DNA of 64,000 nt from Cytospora piceicola (GCA_023375675.1 JALQBC010000010.1:868001-932000), one strand, 5' to 3'; counted from the stretch's first letter, positions 1 to 12,333 are shown. Notes: generated by a model from the sequence alone, not told the origin. Numbers and translations: made by a program.

Positions 1-1
1 G

Positions 2-2122
2 ACCGAGCCGGGCCTGTACGAGCTGGTCTACCCCAAGACGGAGCTGATCCACAAGACGCACCTCATCTTCCACAGTTACCCTCACCTGACCGAGTACCGA
101 ACCAAGGACTTGTTCTCAAAAGTCGAGGACCAGCCGGGATGGTGGACATACAGGGGCCGGGCCGACAACTGGATCGCCATGTCCAACGGTCTCAAGTTCG
201 ACCCCAAGAACATGGAGGACACGATCGGAGGCAACCTGGACATCTCGGCTGTGATGCTCGCGGGAGAGCGTCGGTTCAGACTGTGTCTGCTCATCGAGCT
301 GGACGAGACCTGCTACCCGGCCCAGCCCTTTGAGTCCGAGAAGCAGGAGGGAGAGTGGAGGGAGAAGATGCTGGAGAAGGTATGGCCGACCATCGACGAG
401 GCCAACCACGCGGCGCCCAAGTTCGGCCGGGTCCCCAAGGAGCTGGTCCTCTTCACCAGGAAGGACAAGCCGTTCACCCGGTCGCCCAAGGGCGCCGTCC
501 AGAGGCGCCACACCGTCGCCTCCTACCAGCAGGAGATCGACGACATGTACACGCAGTCCGAGCAGGGTCTCCTGACCCACGGCCTGCCGACCCTGAAGTC
601 CACCTCGGCCGCGGACCTGCTGCCATTCATCAGGGAGCTGTACGCCCAGACCCTCGAGTACGAGAACTTCGGCGAGGACGAGGACGCCTTCTCCCGGGGC
701 ATGGACTCCTTCGCGGTGGCGAGTCTGTCGTCCCGGCTCAAGGCGGCCCTCAGGGCCTTCGGCAGCCCGGAGGCGAAGCTCGGCGAGATCGGCATCCGGA
801 TGCTGTACACCGCGACGACCCCCAGGCAGATGGCCGAGAAGCTGTCGTCCCTGCTCTCCGAGACGGACGGCAGCGCCGAGGCCGACGACAACAGCGAGGC
901 GGTGGAGATGGTGGACAAGTACGAGGCCGAGGTGCAGAAGCTCGTCGAGCAGAGCACGCAGGCGGCGGGCCACTCGTCGGACCGCTCGGCGGGACACGTC
1001 ATCGCCGTCACCGGAACGACCGGCTCCCTGGGCAGCTACATCCTGGCCACCCTGCTGGACCGGCCCGACGTCACCAAGGTCATCTGCCTCAACCGGGCGG
1101 CCGACGCCAGGACGAAGCAGCCCAAGGCGCTCCAGTCCCGAGGCCTGCCGGCCCTGCAGCCCTCCATCGACTCGGGCCGGGTCGTGTTCATGACCATCGA
1201 CGTCGCCAAGCCCAAGCTCGGCCTCAGCGAGGACGAGCACAGGACCCTCGTCGCCGAGGCGACGTCCATCATCCACAACGCCTTCCCCGTCAACTTCCTC
1301 ATGACGGTCAAGCAGTTCGAGCCGCAGTACGTCGGCATGCTCAGCCTCCTGGAGATCGCCCTCGCCGGCAAGAGGAACCCCTCGTTCCTCTTCATCTCCA
1401 GCATCGGCGCCTCGGTGCGCAAGGCCAACCAGCCGGACCCCGTGCCCGAGGTCATCTTCGAGCGCGAGGAGGCCAAGGACCTGGCCATCGACGGCTACGG
1501 CGCCGCCAAGTTCATCTGCGAGCGCATGACGCACCAGTTCACCGCGTCGTGCGCCAAGGCCGGCAGGCCCTCGGCCGCCGCCGTCCTCCGCGTGGGACAG
1601 GTGTCGGGCCCCTGGGCCGGCGAGGGCGCCTGGAACATCTGGGAGTGGCTGCCCTCCATCGTCGTCAGCTCCAAGTACCTCGGCGCCGCGCCGTCCACGC
1701 TCGGCATGCAGAAGATCGACTGGATCCCCGTGGACGAGCTGGCGAAGATCACGAGCGACCTGGTCGACGCCGTGGAGAAGGAGAGGGTCAACGTCGACAA
1801 GACGCCGGTGTACAACGTGGTCAACCCCTGGGTCGCGAAATGGGAGGAGCTCCTGCCTGCCGTCCAGAAAGTCGCGCCCGAGGCGGTGCCGGTGAACGAG
1901 TGGCTGGACCGCCTGGACGCGACGAGGGAATCGAGCACGCACATCCTGGACAAGAACCCCGGAGTGAAGCTGGCGGACTTCTACAGGGGCTTCTTGACCG
2001 GTGGCGAGGCCGGCCTGAACTTCTCCACGACTGAGCTGGTGAGCGGAAGTGCGACTGCGGCCAAGCTGCGCGCTATTCAGCACCAAGATATGGTCCGGTG
2101 GATGAAGACTTGGGGACTGTAA
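2..2122 (+). CDS. NRPS-like carboxylate reductase (A-PCP-reductase), 3' part
   Basis: The reading frame is open from base 2, so the gene starts left of the window; about 706 residues are visible. In order they hold the end of an adenylation domain (RGRADNWI, and an A10-like SPKGAVQRR whose Lys contacts the adenylate), a carrier domain with GMDSFAVASL (the phosphopantetheine Ser codon is at 707-709), and an NAD(P)H thioester-reductase domain with the nucleotide loop TGTTGSLG (about 1009-1032) and the catalytic Tyr-x-x-x-Lys (Tyr 1496-1498, Lys 1508-1510). By family, such enzymes load an acid as adenylate, tether it as a thioester and release it by reduction to an aldehyde or alcohol; no condensation domain is seen in this part. 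The GC-rich coding ends at TAA 2120-2122. The substrate code lies outside the window, so the product is unknown. No other biosynthetic gene is adjacent on the right. Confidence 0.9.
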   Translation, partial: TEPGLYELVYPKTELIHKTHLIFHSYPHLTEYRTKDLFSKVEDQPGWWTYRGRADNWIAMSNGLKFDPKNMEDTIGGNLDISAVMLAGERRFRLCLLIELDETCYPAQPFESEKQEGEWREKMLEKVWPTIDEANHAAPKFGRVPKELVLFTRKDKPFTRSPKGAVQRRHTVASYQQEIDDMYTQSEQGLLTHGLPTLKSTSAADLLPFIRELYAQTLEYENFGEDEDAFSRGMDSFAVASLSSRLKAALRAFGSPEAKLGEIGIRMLYTATTPRQMAEKLSSLLSETDGSAEADDNSEAVEMVDKYEAEVQKLVEQSTQAAGHSSDRSAGHVIAVTGTTGSLGSYILATLLDRPDVTKVICLNRAADARTKQPKALQSRGLPALQPSIDSGRVVFMTIDVAKPKLGLSEDEHRTLVAEATSIIHNAFPVNFLMTVKQFEPQYVGMLSLLEIALAGKRNPSFLFISSIGASVRKANQPDPVPEVIFEREEAKDLAIDGYGAAKFICERMTHQFTASCAKAGRPSAAAVLRVGQVSGPWAGEGAWNIWEWLPSIVVSSKYLGAAPSTLGMQKIDWIPVDELAKITSDLVDAVEKERVNVDKTPVYNVVNPWVAKWEELLPAVQKVAPEAVPVNEWLDRLDATRESSTHILDKNPGVKLADFYRGFLTGGEAGLNFSTTELVSGSATAAKLRAIQHQDMVRWMKTWGL

Positions 2123-3770
2123 ATTCGTATTGTTTAGATGCCATAGAGTCGATAGAAGTGTCTTGGTCGTGTGCCATTGGAATCAGATTTGCGAGATTAA
2201 TTCGTAATCCAAATGTCCCTTACACAGGGTGAATACATACAATACCTTATCTCTTCGCTTCCCCTCATTTTTGACCTTGAACTTGTCCATCCGGCCTGAC
2301 AAGACTGTCTGGAGTCCGCTGACCTGTCAAACTTGTTGGCGCGGGAGGACCCTTGCTTTGCAAGATAGAGCTCATCGTTGTTGGCGGGGAGGCGACTCCT
2401 AATCGAGGGCGGAAACCTCAATCAGAGCCGGAGGACGGCAGGTAGTTATGAGATCACCCCGGGATCGCAACATAGTGTTGGCAACTAGTGCTTACGCACG
2501 TGTTCGAGAGGCCCTCAGCCAAGCTGCCAAGCTGCCCAAGGTGGAGCCTGGCTCATGTATCCGGTCAGGTGTGACTGACTGACTGGCAGCAGTACGGCAA
2601 CGGCAACGCACCTCGGTCTAAAGAAGACGGTCTCCAGCGATCGACTGCTCGCTGACCTCGAGTTAGCAACTGCGGTCCGTGAATGCCAGGCCAGTATTTT
2701 GACTTCCAAAGTAACTGAAACGGAACAGAAATACTACTTGGCCGCAGACAGTGACGCTCGGAGGGCATCCTCTGTTTGCCGTGCTAGCGTTTGCGTTGCT
2801 TTGGCCCTTTCATATCCGGGTGATGAGTATCGAAACCCTTCCTGTCTCGTTTGTACGTGATGCTTCTTGTGATGCTTCTTGTGATGCTGGTGGCGTTCAT
2901 CGAGCTTCGGTATGATAACGGCGGTAGTCCAAACATGCCGTCATTACGTTGCGCTGAAAGGGCAAGGGGAAGTACACTATAGACACATAAAGGCAAAAGG
3001 GGAAGCAAGGGTGGAGGCTGGGCAAACCAAAAGATCACGGCGCTGAAAGGCTCAGCTTCAGCAACTCTCTTCCATTCGCCAGCTAGAACACAAGGTAATC
3101 CTACAGAACACCACAGGTCTCCTTTTCACCCGAATATGAATTCCATGATTTTCGTTTATTTTCCGTCCTTCCGTTTCCCATGACGCAACATCGTTAGTAT
3201 AATCATAGAAGGCCAGGACGGACGGGGATATCACTCTCTCCTGGTTTTTTTTCTTCCTTTTTGCTGTGACTCTTGGTCTCTCTAAACTCGTGATAATAAT
3301 GACAAAACATAACTTTCAGGTACGGAATGAGAAAAAAACGGAGGGGGAAAAATGACTAGTACCACCCCAACGAACTCCTCCCGCTATGCTAGAAGTGAAA
3401 TGATGGTGTGTGGGCAGGGGCGGCGGTGATGTACAGAATAGTGTCGTGATGGGTGGCGTGAAATGGCATTAGCTGGTACGAGGGGGACAACTGGGGACGG
3501 GTCGAGGCCGTGATTGGGATTGGATCTTCTGCCTCGTTTTCCTCAGATACAACTCTCGTGGTTCGTGTGCTCCTTTAAAGTACATGGGTTGATTCTCCGT
3601 GGCGCCAGGTAACGTGGCTGTGGGCGGGAGTGTCGCAGGATGATTCAAGTGGCCAGGCACAACAGGCCTTGCGGAACGTAGCACCTTTTTTTGGAGACGG
3701 GTGACTGAAGATGATGCCAACGCTGGCGATGTTGGCACGTGGTAGCCATGGTCTGTCTTATTCATCTCAT
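2123..3770. other. Intergenic, convergent 3' ends
   Basis: This stretch lies between the reductase stop and the stop of the FHA gene on the minus strand. No ORF shows a family motif or coherent codon use. It presumably holds the two 3' UTRs; nothing else was recognised. Confidence 0.5.
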
Positions 3771-5697
3771 CTAGGGAGTTCGTGGTCTCTTCCAGTAGTA
3801 TTGCTGTGCCGGCAAGGTCAGCCATCGACATATTTCCATATCAAGCGGATGATAGGTCAACGGGAAGAGATGTGATGCAAGGACATAGCCGAGAGCCAAT
3901 GTAGACAAGAGATAAAATGTATACAAGAGACAAAAGGATATGGTCAAGAACAGAGGGGCAAAGGAATGCTAAACCTACCACATGATGCTTCCGGCAGTTC
4001 CTCAGCGTGGGCTTCCTCAAGCCGTCCACGACCGCCGCGCGCCGGTGCTCGTCGTCGTCCTTCTCCGGGACGTAGTAGTACTGGCTCTCGAGGGCCTTGC
4101 CCTCGGCGTCCTTGCCGTGGCGCTCGATGGTGCCGATGCAGGCGGTCGACTCGACGATGTACCTGAGCTCCTCCCGGCGCAGGCCCTTCTTCTCCTCGGC
4201 GGGCAGGTTCACCATGATGGTCGACAGCGGCGTGGACGAGAGCCGCGAGAAGGCGAGCTGGTTGGCGATGTGGTTAGTGATGGTCGCCACGTCAAGGTGG
4301 CCGAGGTCGGGCGCGGTCTCCTCGGGGGTGGGTGTGGGCGAGGCCTTGCGGCCGATACTCTCCTGGCGAGGCGTCGTGGCCGACTTGCTGCCGCGGCGCG
4401 GGTTGGGGGCGTCGGCCGCGGAAGACTGCGCCCTCGGCGCGGCATTGTCCTTTGGCGACGCAGTGGCGAATCCTCCGGATTCGAGCCGGCGACGCTTGGG
4501 CGACTCGGTGTGGAACGAGGCCATGCGGCCGTTGAGGTTGTCGCCGTAGGGCCCAAACGAATGGACGACGGGGTCGTTCTCCTCATTGGGGTTGTTCTCA
4601 TCGTCCTCATCCGAGTTGGCATCACTCAGATCGCTCGAGAAGCCCTTGTTACCGATCGACCCGTTCTTGATAGAAGAGCCATGATATTCGGCATCGTCGT
4701 CCTCATATATCTCCACACTCCTGTCCCTATCGATGCTGCTGGGAAGGTCCGAAAGGACGCTGCTGTGCTGGGAGCTGCTAGGAGGATCATCCGACAGGGC
4801 ATGCTGCAACGACGCGTGAGCTGGAGTGGGTGACTCCGGGGAGGCGATGCGCGTCGTTCTGCGCAACGGACTAGACTGCAACATGCCCAGATCGACACCA
4901 CTGCCAGCACCCAAGTCGAGCCCGGCAATAGGAGAGCTAACATTTCGGACCGTACGCGGCGAATCCTCCCACCCCAGGTCGGCAAGGTTGTCCCTTGGAT
5001 CCCTCTTAGGCCAATGCACAAGGACACGCGTGTCCTGGACGTCCAGCATGATCTCGGCTCCCTCGGCCTCAAAGGCAAGGATATCGCCCTTGTGCAGGTC
5101 GTGAGTCCTGCCCTGGCAATGCAGCTTGAGGCCATTCCAGCCGTTGCATTCGATCTCGATCTTGTTGGGCTGCAGGGGAACGGTGGCGGGTATATATCTG
5201 GCCTTGACGTGGACGCGGCTGATGAGGCGGTTGGCGGAGAGCTGATAGTGGGACGAATTGCTGGATCGGCCCATCAGGACGGGATCACCATTCTCGTTGA
5301 GCTCAATTGAAGGTACGGCGGACAAGGGGGCGCGTTCGGACACGGTGCTTGGTACGCGCTTGAGGGGCGGGCGGGTGTTGATGCGTGGGGGAGAAGAGGA
5401 CAGGATGCCAGTGCTGGAGGTGGGCAAGGGGGTGGGATATTTGAGGTAGGCATGATTGTTGATGGCCGCTGGAGCCTTTGATGACGAGCCGGGGCGACTC
5501 AATCGTCTTGAGGATGCATTAGGCAATCCCGGGGAAGAGGACATGAGCTCGAGGGGTGGCAGGAGCTGGGACTGGGAGACAGGCCTCTTGGTGGTGTCGG
5601 CGGCGGTGGTGGACGTGTCCGGATGCCACGATGACGAAGGCCGCCGGTCCTGTGGCTTGGTGCCCGGAGAAGAGTCCATCGTGATGGGGTTTGTCAT
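3771..5697 (-). CDS. FHA-domain protein of the Tos4/Plm2 type
   Basis: Two exons are modelled: 5697-3979 and 3803-3771, split by a 175-nt intron (donor GTAGGT, acceptor CACAG), giving 583 aa. A Ser/Pro-rich N-terminal third is followed by an FHA fold at about residues 140-235 (GRSSNSSHYQ, SANRLISRVHVKARY, then WNGLKLHCQGRTHDLHKGD). FHA domains bind phosphothreonine peptides. An acidic disordered middle leads to a C-terminal helical segment ending KPTLRNCRKHH-V-QYYWKRPRTP. In fungal relatives this segment ends in a similar RNCRKQH-KQYFW motif, and that is why the tiny last exon (ten codons plus stop) was joined. Yeast Tos4 and Plm2 are chromatin-associated proteins of the G1/S and DNA-damage programme; that role is inferred by family. 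A second in-frame ATG six codons downstream could be the start. Confidence 0.8.
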
Positions 5698-7866
5698 GCC
5701 TTATTAGGATGGCATAGCCGATAGATGGATGAAGGAATGAATGGACGTTTCCCAGGAGGTAAACTCGATTCAAACTTGAGAAGGAGAAGGGAAAGAAAGA
5801 GTCCACAATGGTTGGCTGGATTGGGAGGGGGTCCTTTTTTTGCAGGTCCCAAGTCGCGGTCGGTTCCAAGTCGCGTACAGTATGGATTACGGGATACCGC
5901 GTTCTTTGAATCGACTCCACCAGCACCGTACCGTGTTCGGGGGGGTGGGATTTGGGGGGGGGGGGGGCTTGGTTGCTCACTGACAAGCTCCCTTACTTAG
6001 TGAGACGCCGTAGGTAAGTGAGATGCAAGATGAGATGAGCTCCAAAGCTGGACCGGAAATTAGATGAGATGGCTCAAAAAATGCCAGTTGACAAGATCAA
6101 ACCATCGACACCAATATGAAAAGTTCCAAGGACTCAAGGCCTCGGTAAAGGCTGCTGCTATGCAAGATGAGCCAGGGAATATAAAACTCCAGCCAGTGAG
6201 CCAATGCCGAGTGAGACTGACTGGTGTAATTCCGTAGGCGTGTCTCCCTGCAATCCTTTTTTTTGCTGGGTAACGCGAATTTCGGCCCACCAACCGCAAC
6301 CGCGTTTTTGGTTACAGGCAGGTGAGCCAAAAACGCCATGAATTGCCAACTGACATCACCTCGTCTGGGCATCTTTGTACGGCTTGACTCACTACAGCCC
6401 CCCCTCCCCCTCCCAGTCAGCAGTGTCCCCCTCAGCGGGTGTCCAGGTAAATTCCAGAGGCTTGGATGGAGCCTGTATGGATTTACAAGGACCAGTCACA
6501 CTGACTGGATATCAGATCTCGGTACCTGCTAACCGCTGAACTTTCCAAGGTTGGCCTTGTTTCCTGACACGAGCAGGTAGAGAAGCAGTATTCATTTTCC
6601 CTCACCACAGCCCATTCCGTGTCCAGTCGCCGTGATACTGTGATTGCACGAACCTGAGGCGAGACGGTGGGTGTGTCACTGGGTAATAAAAACATCCATG
6701 GATGATATAATAGGGACGTTCTTCCGGCAGTCTTCCGATCGAGAACATGAATTCTTGTTGCTCTCTCTTGGGCAAGTACCAAGCTTGGATTCCCTACCGC
6801 CTTTCCCCCTCGGCCGGTTGCGCCCGACATACCAAGTCGATTACAGTTCTCACCTTGTCAATTCAACGAACTAATATATAAGCAGTAAGAGGTGCGACAA
6901 GAAACAATGTCGAATATGTATGTACTCGAGGAGAAGCATGTGTTTTGGCATCTAGCTGCATCCGAAAACTCGGAGGTTCCACCGAGCCGAACGCCGGTCC
7001 TGTCCAATCTGGCCGATTCGGGCGATCTGCCGGTATGCGCTCCGGGCCGGCACCGGCAAACGGCAAACGGCACCCGAGCTCGGAACTCGACCCAAAAGCG
7101 GCCGGAATCATTCATATACACAGTATATAACTTTTTCTACTTGCTTTTTATCTTTGATTCTTCGGGAAACAGTAAACGCCGAAAATTCCTGCGTTTTACT
7201 GTGTCTTCCATACTCTTGATCAAGATGGGGCATCCTGACCACCAAACATTGTAGGTTATGCTTGTCCAAGACTCAGCACTATGACAAGCACCTCCCAGGG
7301 AGTATGATCCTTGAAAATACAGTACGGCAACGAGCATCAAACAAAGAATAGTTTTGGATCTTAGGTGAGTTGTCGAAGGGCTAGAGGGAGGACGGCGATA
7401 GAGGGGAGACAGGTCGGCGCTGTAAGGTCGACAGGAAGATCGTTGATAGGGGGTGTCTTGGGGGAGGGGGTTAAACAGCAACGGGGAGGCAATTTGTCAA
7501 AAATACAGTGCCTGTTGAAGGAAGGAAGCTGTCGCAAGGTGGAAGGAAGTGTGCCCATTGGCAAAGGTCAAGAGGAGGACTGGAGGCCACTGCCTCCCCT
7601 TCCCCCTCCTCCCAAAACTCCCTTTTACAGCAAGGTTGTTGATACGGTAAGTTGTCCGTAGGGGCATTGTTGTGCTTCTGGTTCCTGAACTTGACGCCGT
7701 AGAAATCGGCTTAGGGTCCCAGGTCAAGTTCAGATGAGACAAGCTCCCACCTGCCGGCCCGACTTCCTTCCTTCACGACAATGGACTTTCGTTCTCTTAA
7801 AACCCTCCCTCATCCCTCCCTCAGACTTCATCTCTAGTCTGATCGAACAAAACTCAGCACGTCCTC
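5698..7866. other. Intergenic, divergent promoter region
   Basis: This region separates the FHA gene from the coiled-coil gene. It holds poly-G near 5950-5968 and short unsupported ORFs only. No gene was recognised. Confidence 0.4.
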
Positions 7867-8921
7867 ATGTCTATGGATGACATCGCCGCCAGCATCATGT
7901 CTATGCATGAAATCGTGTCCTACATGATCAAGACCGAGGTCCAGGCTGCCGTCGCACAGCATGGCCAGGTCGAGGTCGACGACCTTCGCAACGCCCTCGC
8001 AGTTGCCCAGAGCGACCTGAACAGCACTCGTGACGCGCTCATTGATCTGCGCGCCGCTTTTACCACCACCGAGGACAACCTGAGAGCCACCCGAACTGAT
8101 CTCGACAATCTCCGCGAGGCTCTCGACTCTTCCCACGACAAGCCCAGAAAGGCTCCAGTCGACGTGACCAACCGTCGCGACACTCTGACCACCGCCGAGA
8201 ATGACGTGCCTATCCTTCGAGATGACCGTCGTGGCACCCCCAGTACTGCTGAGAAAGACATGCCAGTCCCTGGAGCCAAGCTCGACAAGGCAGACCAGCG
8301 CCTTGGCCAGGTCCAGATACAACCACCTGCGTTGTCTAACCGCGTCACAGCGAACACTATTCACACCAAACTCGTCTTGACGATTCCAAGCGAGGACGCC
8401 CTTAGGCACTATGCCACAGGTCTTCGGCTGCAGTTCAAGGATACGCTTCCCTACGCCAGAAAGCTTTGTGGCACTTCAGACCCTTGGGTCGTTCAGGAAC
8501 TGCTCAATGAACAATCGACCAATCGTACCACTTCAAAGTTCAACAGCTTCCAGAGACTTGTGCTCAAGAGTCACGACTGGCACCCTATTTTCCATATCTT
8601 GAAGGAGTCAGACAACCTGTTCAGCCCCCATTCAATCACTATCGATCAGCTCCACAAGCGAGTAGTTCACTGCATCCCTGGGACCTCTCTTACCTGCCTG
8701 ATCGGATCTTCAGCCACGGAATCGAGGAGAATGGACCCGTTGACTTCCGCATCTACAACACTGAGAGAAGTGAGCTACACTGGGATCCATGTTGCCGCCT
8801 GGCGCAAGACTGCCACCATATCTTGAAGGCCGCCACGGCTGTTGACACTTTTTGCCTGATTGTGGAGAACCACTCAGACTCCTGTTACTACCACAGCCTT
8901 CTCTTTCTCTCCCGCAATTGA
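7867..8921 (+). CDS. Hypothetical coiled-coil protein, one probable intron
   Basis: The frame from ATG 7867 reads well to about 8606, with heptad-like Asp/Leu/Arg-rich helices at residues 35-150 (DDLRNALAVAQSDL, TRTDLDNLREAL). The original frame then degrades, while the frame two bases on reads naturally to TGA 8919-8921 (HPWDLSYLPDRIF, then RIYNTERSELHWDPC). Removing a 59-nt GT-AG segment (8607-8665) joins the two in phase and gives 331 aa. Its donor, GTCAGA, is weak, so a frameshift is the alternative. No family was recognised. No signal peptide or membrane segment is visible. Confidence 0.55.
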
Positions 8922-10129
8922 GAGATCCCGAATGACGCTGCCTGTTGTTCTTTGCGGATTTTGTCAACCGCGGTAATGGGAACTGGGGCAGCAATGATGG
9001 CAGGTGGGGTTCAGTACTACCAAACACCTGTTCCAGATTCCAGCAGCTTGCAAGTGGTTGGGAAGAGCTTCCATGCTTAGGAGAGGGAATTCTGGAGGAC
9101 TCGACAAGAGCAGATCGAGAAGGGCTATATTACTTGGTCTTGGCCTTGGTCTTGGAATCAACGGCAGAGTAGTGCGCAATGTTTTCCTTCTGTCGGACTC
9201 GCAGATACCTAGGTAGGATACCCTAACTCACACAAGTGCATATTAAGCCTTCAGTCCTTTATGCAACCAGAATTCTTCGGCATGGTGCTCAATTCGTAAA
9301 CACTCCGATGTCTCGTGCCTCTCCCTCCACCGCGATAGTCGCGCTCTGAAAAATGCGTTCTTTCTCGACATCACGCGCCCCTGAGATCGATGGAAACGTC
9401 CACCACTCAGCACTGCATGAACGACGCAACTCGTCGATGTCAGCAAAGGGTACAGAATCTATTGTCAGGCACTGAGCGTGAAAACTCAATACTACCAAAA
9501 CTAAAAAGGACGACAGCACCGATGAAAATATTGAATCTCCTAATTTCTATGTATTAGCTCCAACGCCTTCAATGTTCCAATGTTTACTTCTCTCTCATCT
9601 CATGTGGGTGGGTTGCGAAGAGGGGGGGGGGAGCGGAGTAGCACTGAAAACGTCCCCTGACATCAATACAAATATGGTTGGGGTATCAATGAAACGTATA
9701 TATATAATAGCAAAGATTGCTCTCTGATATTGGCTCAAGCTAAATTCCATATAGCCTTAGATAATGAAGAAGTCTTTGCACTCATCCTTCATAGCATCAA
9801 CCGCTTTTCCTCCCATGATGCCATGTATGTCTGCACCTTGGTTTACAAAAAAAAATTGTCAATGACGTACAGATTTCACCCGCTAGCCTATAATAATCAG
9901 AGTTTGGCTGTGGCCGCAGCAGAAATGGAACCTTGCCACCGAGAAGGACACCCACAACGTCTCCGACTTTTGGCTGGTTTGAGCTCTTTCCTATGAAGCC
10001 TCACTCTGTGCAGACTATTCAACTTTGACTGTCTTGGACTGAGAATGACTGCGTCTTGTGGAAAGGAGCACCTTTTCCAGGTATTATTAGCCGCATAGAA
10101 AGCGTTTTTGCATCTTCAGGCGATGGCCC
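8922..10129. other. Gene-free stretch
   Basis: No supported gene was found. A Trp/Arg/His-rich minus ORF at 9243-9446 could be a further scrap of the HET relic to its right, but this was not shown. There is a poly-G tract near 9623-9632. Confidence 0.35.
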
Positions 10130-11537
10130 TGTGCCACTCAACCATTCGTTCGGGAAGAGTCTCGGGTTGCAGTCACACAACAAGAAGTATACATATGGAC
10201 GTCCGTAAGTCATTATTCCGACACAGGCTTCTCTCAACTTGGCCAAATTGGGGTACACGTTTTGCAAACAACCGTCGTCCCATAGCTCCATCACTACATC
10301 GGTCCATGTGGCCCCAAATCCGCTTAGTTCTAGCATCAATCTCGCAAATGATGTCTTTGATATTGTCGAAATGAACACCAAGAACACGTAAGCTGTCTGA
10401 ATCAGACAAAATGCTGGCTGATTTTGTCTCACTCCCGGCTCGAAAACGACAGGTGTATTTTCTTGATAATCCAGCAATGTGGAACGCATTGGAACTTGAA
10501 GTTTCACTGGAACACCAAGTTCCGGCTTATTCCTCCCTGTGAACTTGTTGAATGATTTGTCAGACCAGTCAGGTAACCAGCTTGGCCAGCTTGGCTCAGT
10601 AATGTCGCCTAGCTAACATCAGCCCAGCTATGGTCGCATACGCTCAGAATGTCGAGATTTGTTTCTTGTTGGAGTATGACCCGAGAAACCTCGAGTTACA
10701 CGGCTCTAGTTATTATATAGTCTGGAGTTATCATATAAGGCTCGGTTGTTGCAATACTCAGGACTCCATAGAGATAGTCGCGCGGCTCTATAGCCTAGCC
10801 CTGGAGGTAGTAGATATCGTACAGCTAGGAGGGCCTCGAGAAGTCTTAGATTTCTGAAACGCATTCCGATAGCCTGTTGGACCATTCCGTAGAGTCTGAG
10901 GTTCTCTCCATGTGGTTTTCCATCTGTTCTGAGCTTAGAGGGAACGAATGCCGAGCGAGCCATGTATTATTCCCCTAGAACCCTAATATAGACGACTTGG
11001 GGGCCCACAGGAGAAACCCGTTCTCCGCAAGCACGAGCTCCTGCATAAACCAGACTCGTCGCCAAAGGGGCAGTAAGAATAGGGTACTAAGACCCTCGCC
11101 CAATACCCATCCCGGCTGAGGGGATAGTAACATATCTCGTCCGAATAACCACGGAGGTGCATCATTCCCTTCTTATCGCAAATACCTGGCAAGCATATCC
11201 ATCAGTCGCAGCGTATTGCGGGAACTTTGATGGCGATAAACAGGGCTCCAGTCAGAACCCCCGTCCTCTTCATCGTCTCCAAGTGGCCCTGACCAAAAGA
11301 GTACCGTCGATGCTTGAAAATATATATCCGCCATCTTCGTGACTTGGTGAGCTCGCTCAACCATATTCTCCTGGTTAATGCAAACAGCATCAACCCACAA
11401 AGCTACCGAAGTGAATTTATCTCAAATGTGAAGCAGTGCATCGTAAAGGTTTGGGGTCACCGTCTTGATTTTGCCATCAATAAAGATCGTTTTTTTCAGG
11501 CTCGCGAGCACCCCACACATAAGAAAGCGCGATGAAT
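10130..11537 (-). pseudogene. Decayed HET-domain gene
   Basis: Pieces of a heterokaryon-incompatibility (HET) domain can be read on the minus strand in several frames. They are ALSYVWGAREPEK, then TIFIDGKIKTVTPNLYDALL, then ALWVDAVCINQEN followed by a HQVTKMADIY piece, RRVWFMQELVLAENGFLLW, and a later RDYLYGVLS with PDY. A 7-T run at 11490-11496 marks a frameshift, a TGA (11424-11422) sits where family members have a sense codon, and further shifts follow. The start is missing. HET domains trigger cell death in vegetative incompatibility; this copy cannot be translated as one protein. Confidence 0.75.
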
Positions 11538-12057
11538 GGATATTTTACGACCTACCTAACAACTATAAATAGGCCCCTTCTCCCTTAGGCTTACTAACTT
11601 AGTCAATTCACCTTTAATATCAAAGACTCAAATTTATCTGCCTATGAGCTGTATTTTTATCCACATCACTCTCATTATCGTAACCTTTGTACAGCTCGTA
11701 CCCGACATATACAGCCTATAAAGTCGCGCCTTCCTTCCGTTCCGCCGAGACGCTCTTCTAACGAGTCAAATTCCAACACTCGAGATCCCCTTGTTGTCTA
11801 CACCCTCTCGGTTACATTGTCCAAGCACAACACTATAGGATGTTAACCCTCCGCGTTAGCTTCCTGTTTGTTTCGTCGGCGGCGGCAATCGTCTACCCGA
11901 AAATTTGTCTGGGCCAGCCCCCTATCAATCTCTCAGCCGGATCCTCACTGTCTTTTCAGTAGGTACCCTAGGGTACTTGGCATAGATCCCACCTTGCCTT
12001 GCTAGTTGAGGTAGGGTCGATAATCCCTCTAATGCGACTTGTGAAGCTACCCTGACA

Positions 12058-12333
12058 ATGGTACAATTACTTTGTAAACGGGCTTATACCGTTTTAGTTG
12101 AATATAGATACGCCAATGCCTACCTAAATCAACGAAAGGCTTCGTGGCAAAACGTAAGTAACAGCTTCAAATCTGACGTAGCCTTCCTAAACCGAAGAAT
12201 AAGGGCTTTTAAATTTGTAAATCGCAAGGCCGTTCTCGTAGGGCTGTACGCAGGACTAACACCGTTAAGCGCCGTAGTTCTGGGAGTAGCGTTGGTTAAA
12301 CTGTGGCAGAAAACACTCACCCGCCAGCAATAA
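12058..12333 (+). CDS. Small hypothetical protein with a C-terminal hydrophobic segment
   Basis: A 91-aa ORF with a basic N-terminal two-thirds and one hydrophobic stretch near residues 60-83 (AVLVGLYAGLTPLSAVVLGV). It could be a tail-anchored membrane peptide or a chance ORF. Context ACAATGG is acceptable for initiation. No family was recognised, and the flanks are AT-rich and gene-poor. Confidence 0.25.
   Translation: MVQLLCKRAYTVLVEYRYANAYLNQRKASWQNVSNSFKSDVAFLNRRIRAFKFVNRKAVLVGLYAGLTPLSAVVLGVALVKLWQKTLTRQQ

Noticed and set aside
116..2086. 656-aa antisense ORF across the NRPS-like gene
   Set aside because: It mirrors a very GC-rich coding strand; its composition (Gly/Arg/Leu/Asp) and lack of motifs mark it as a shadow.
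3469..3831. 120-aa minus ORF downstream of the FHA gene
   Set aside because: It overlaps the last FHA exon in another frame and has no family resemblance.
3982..4833. 283-aa plus-strand ORF over the FHA gene
   Set aside because: Antisense to well-supported coding sequence; no motif.
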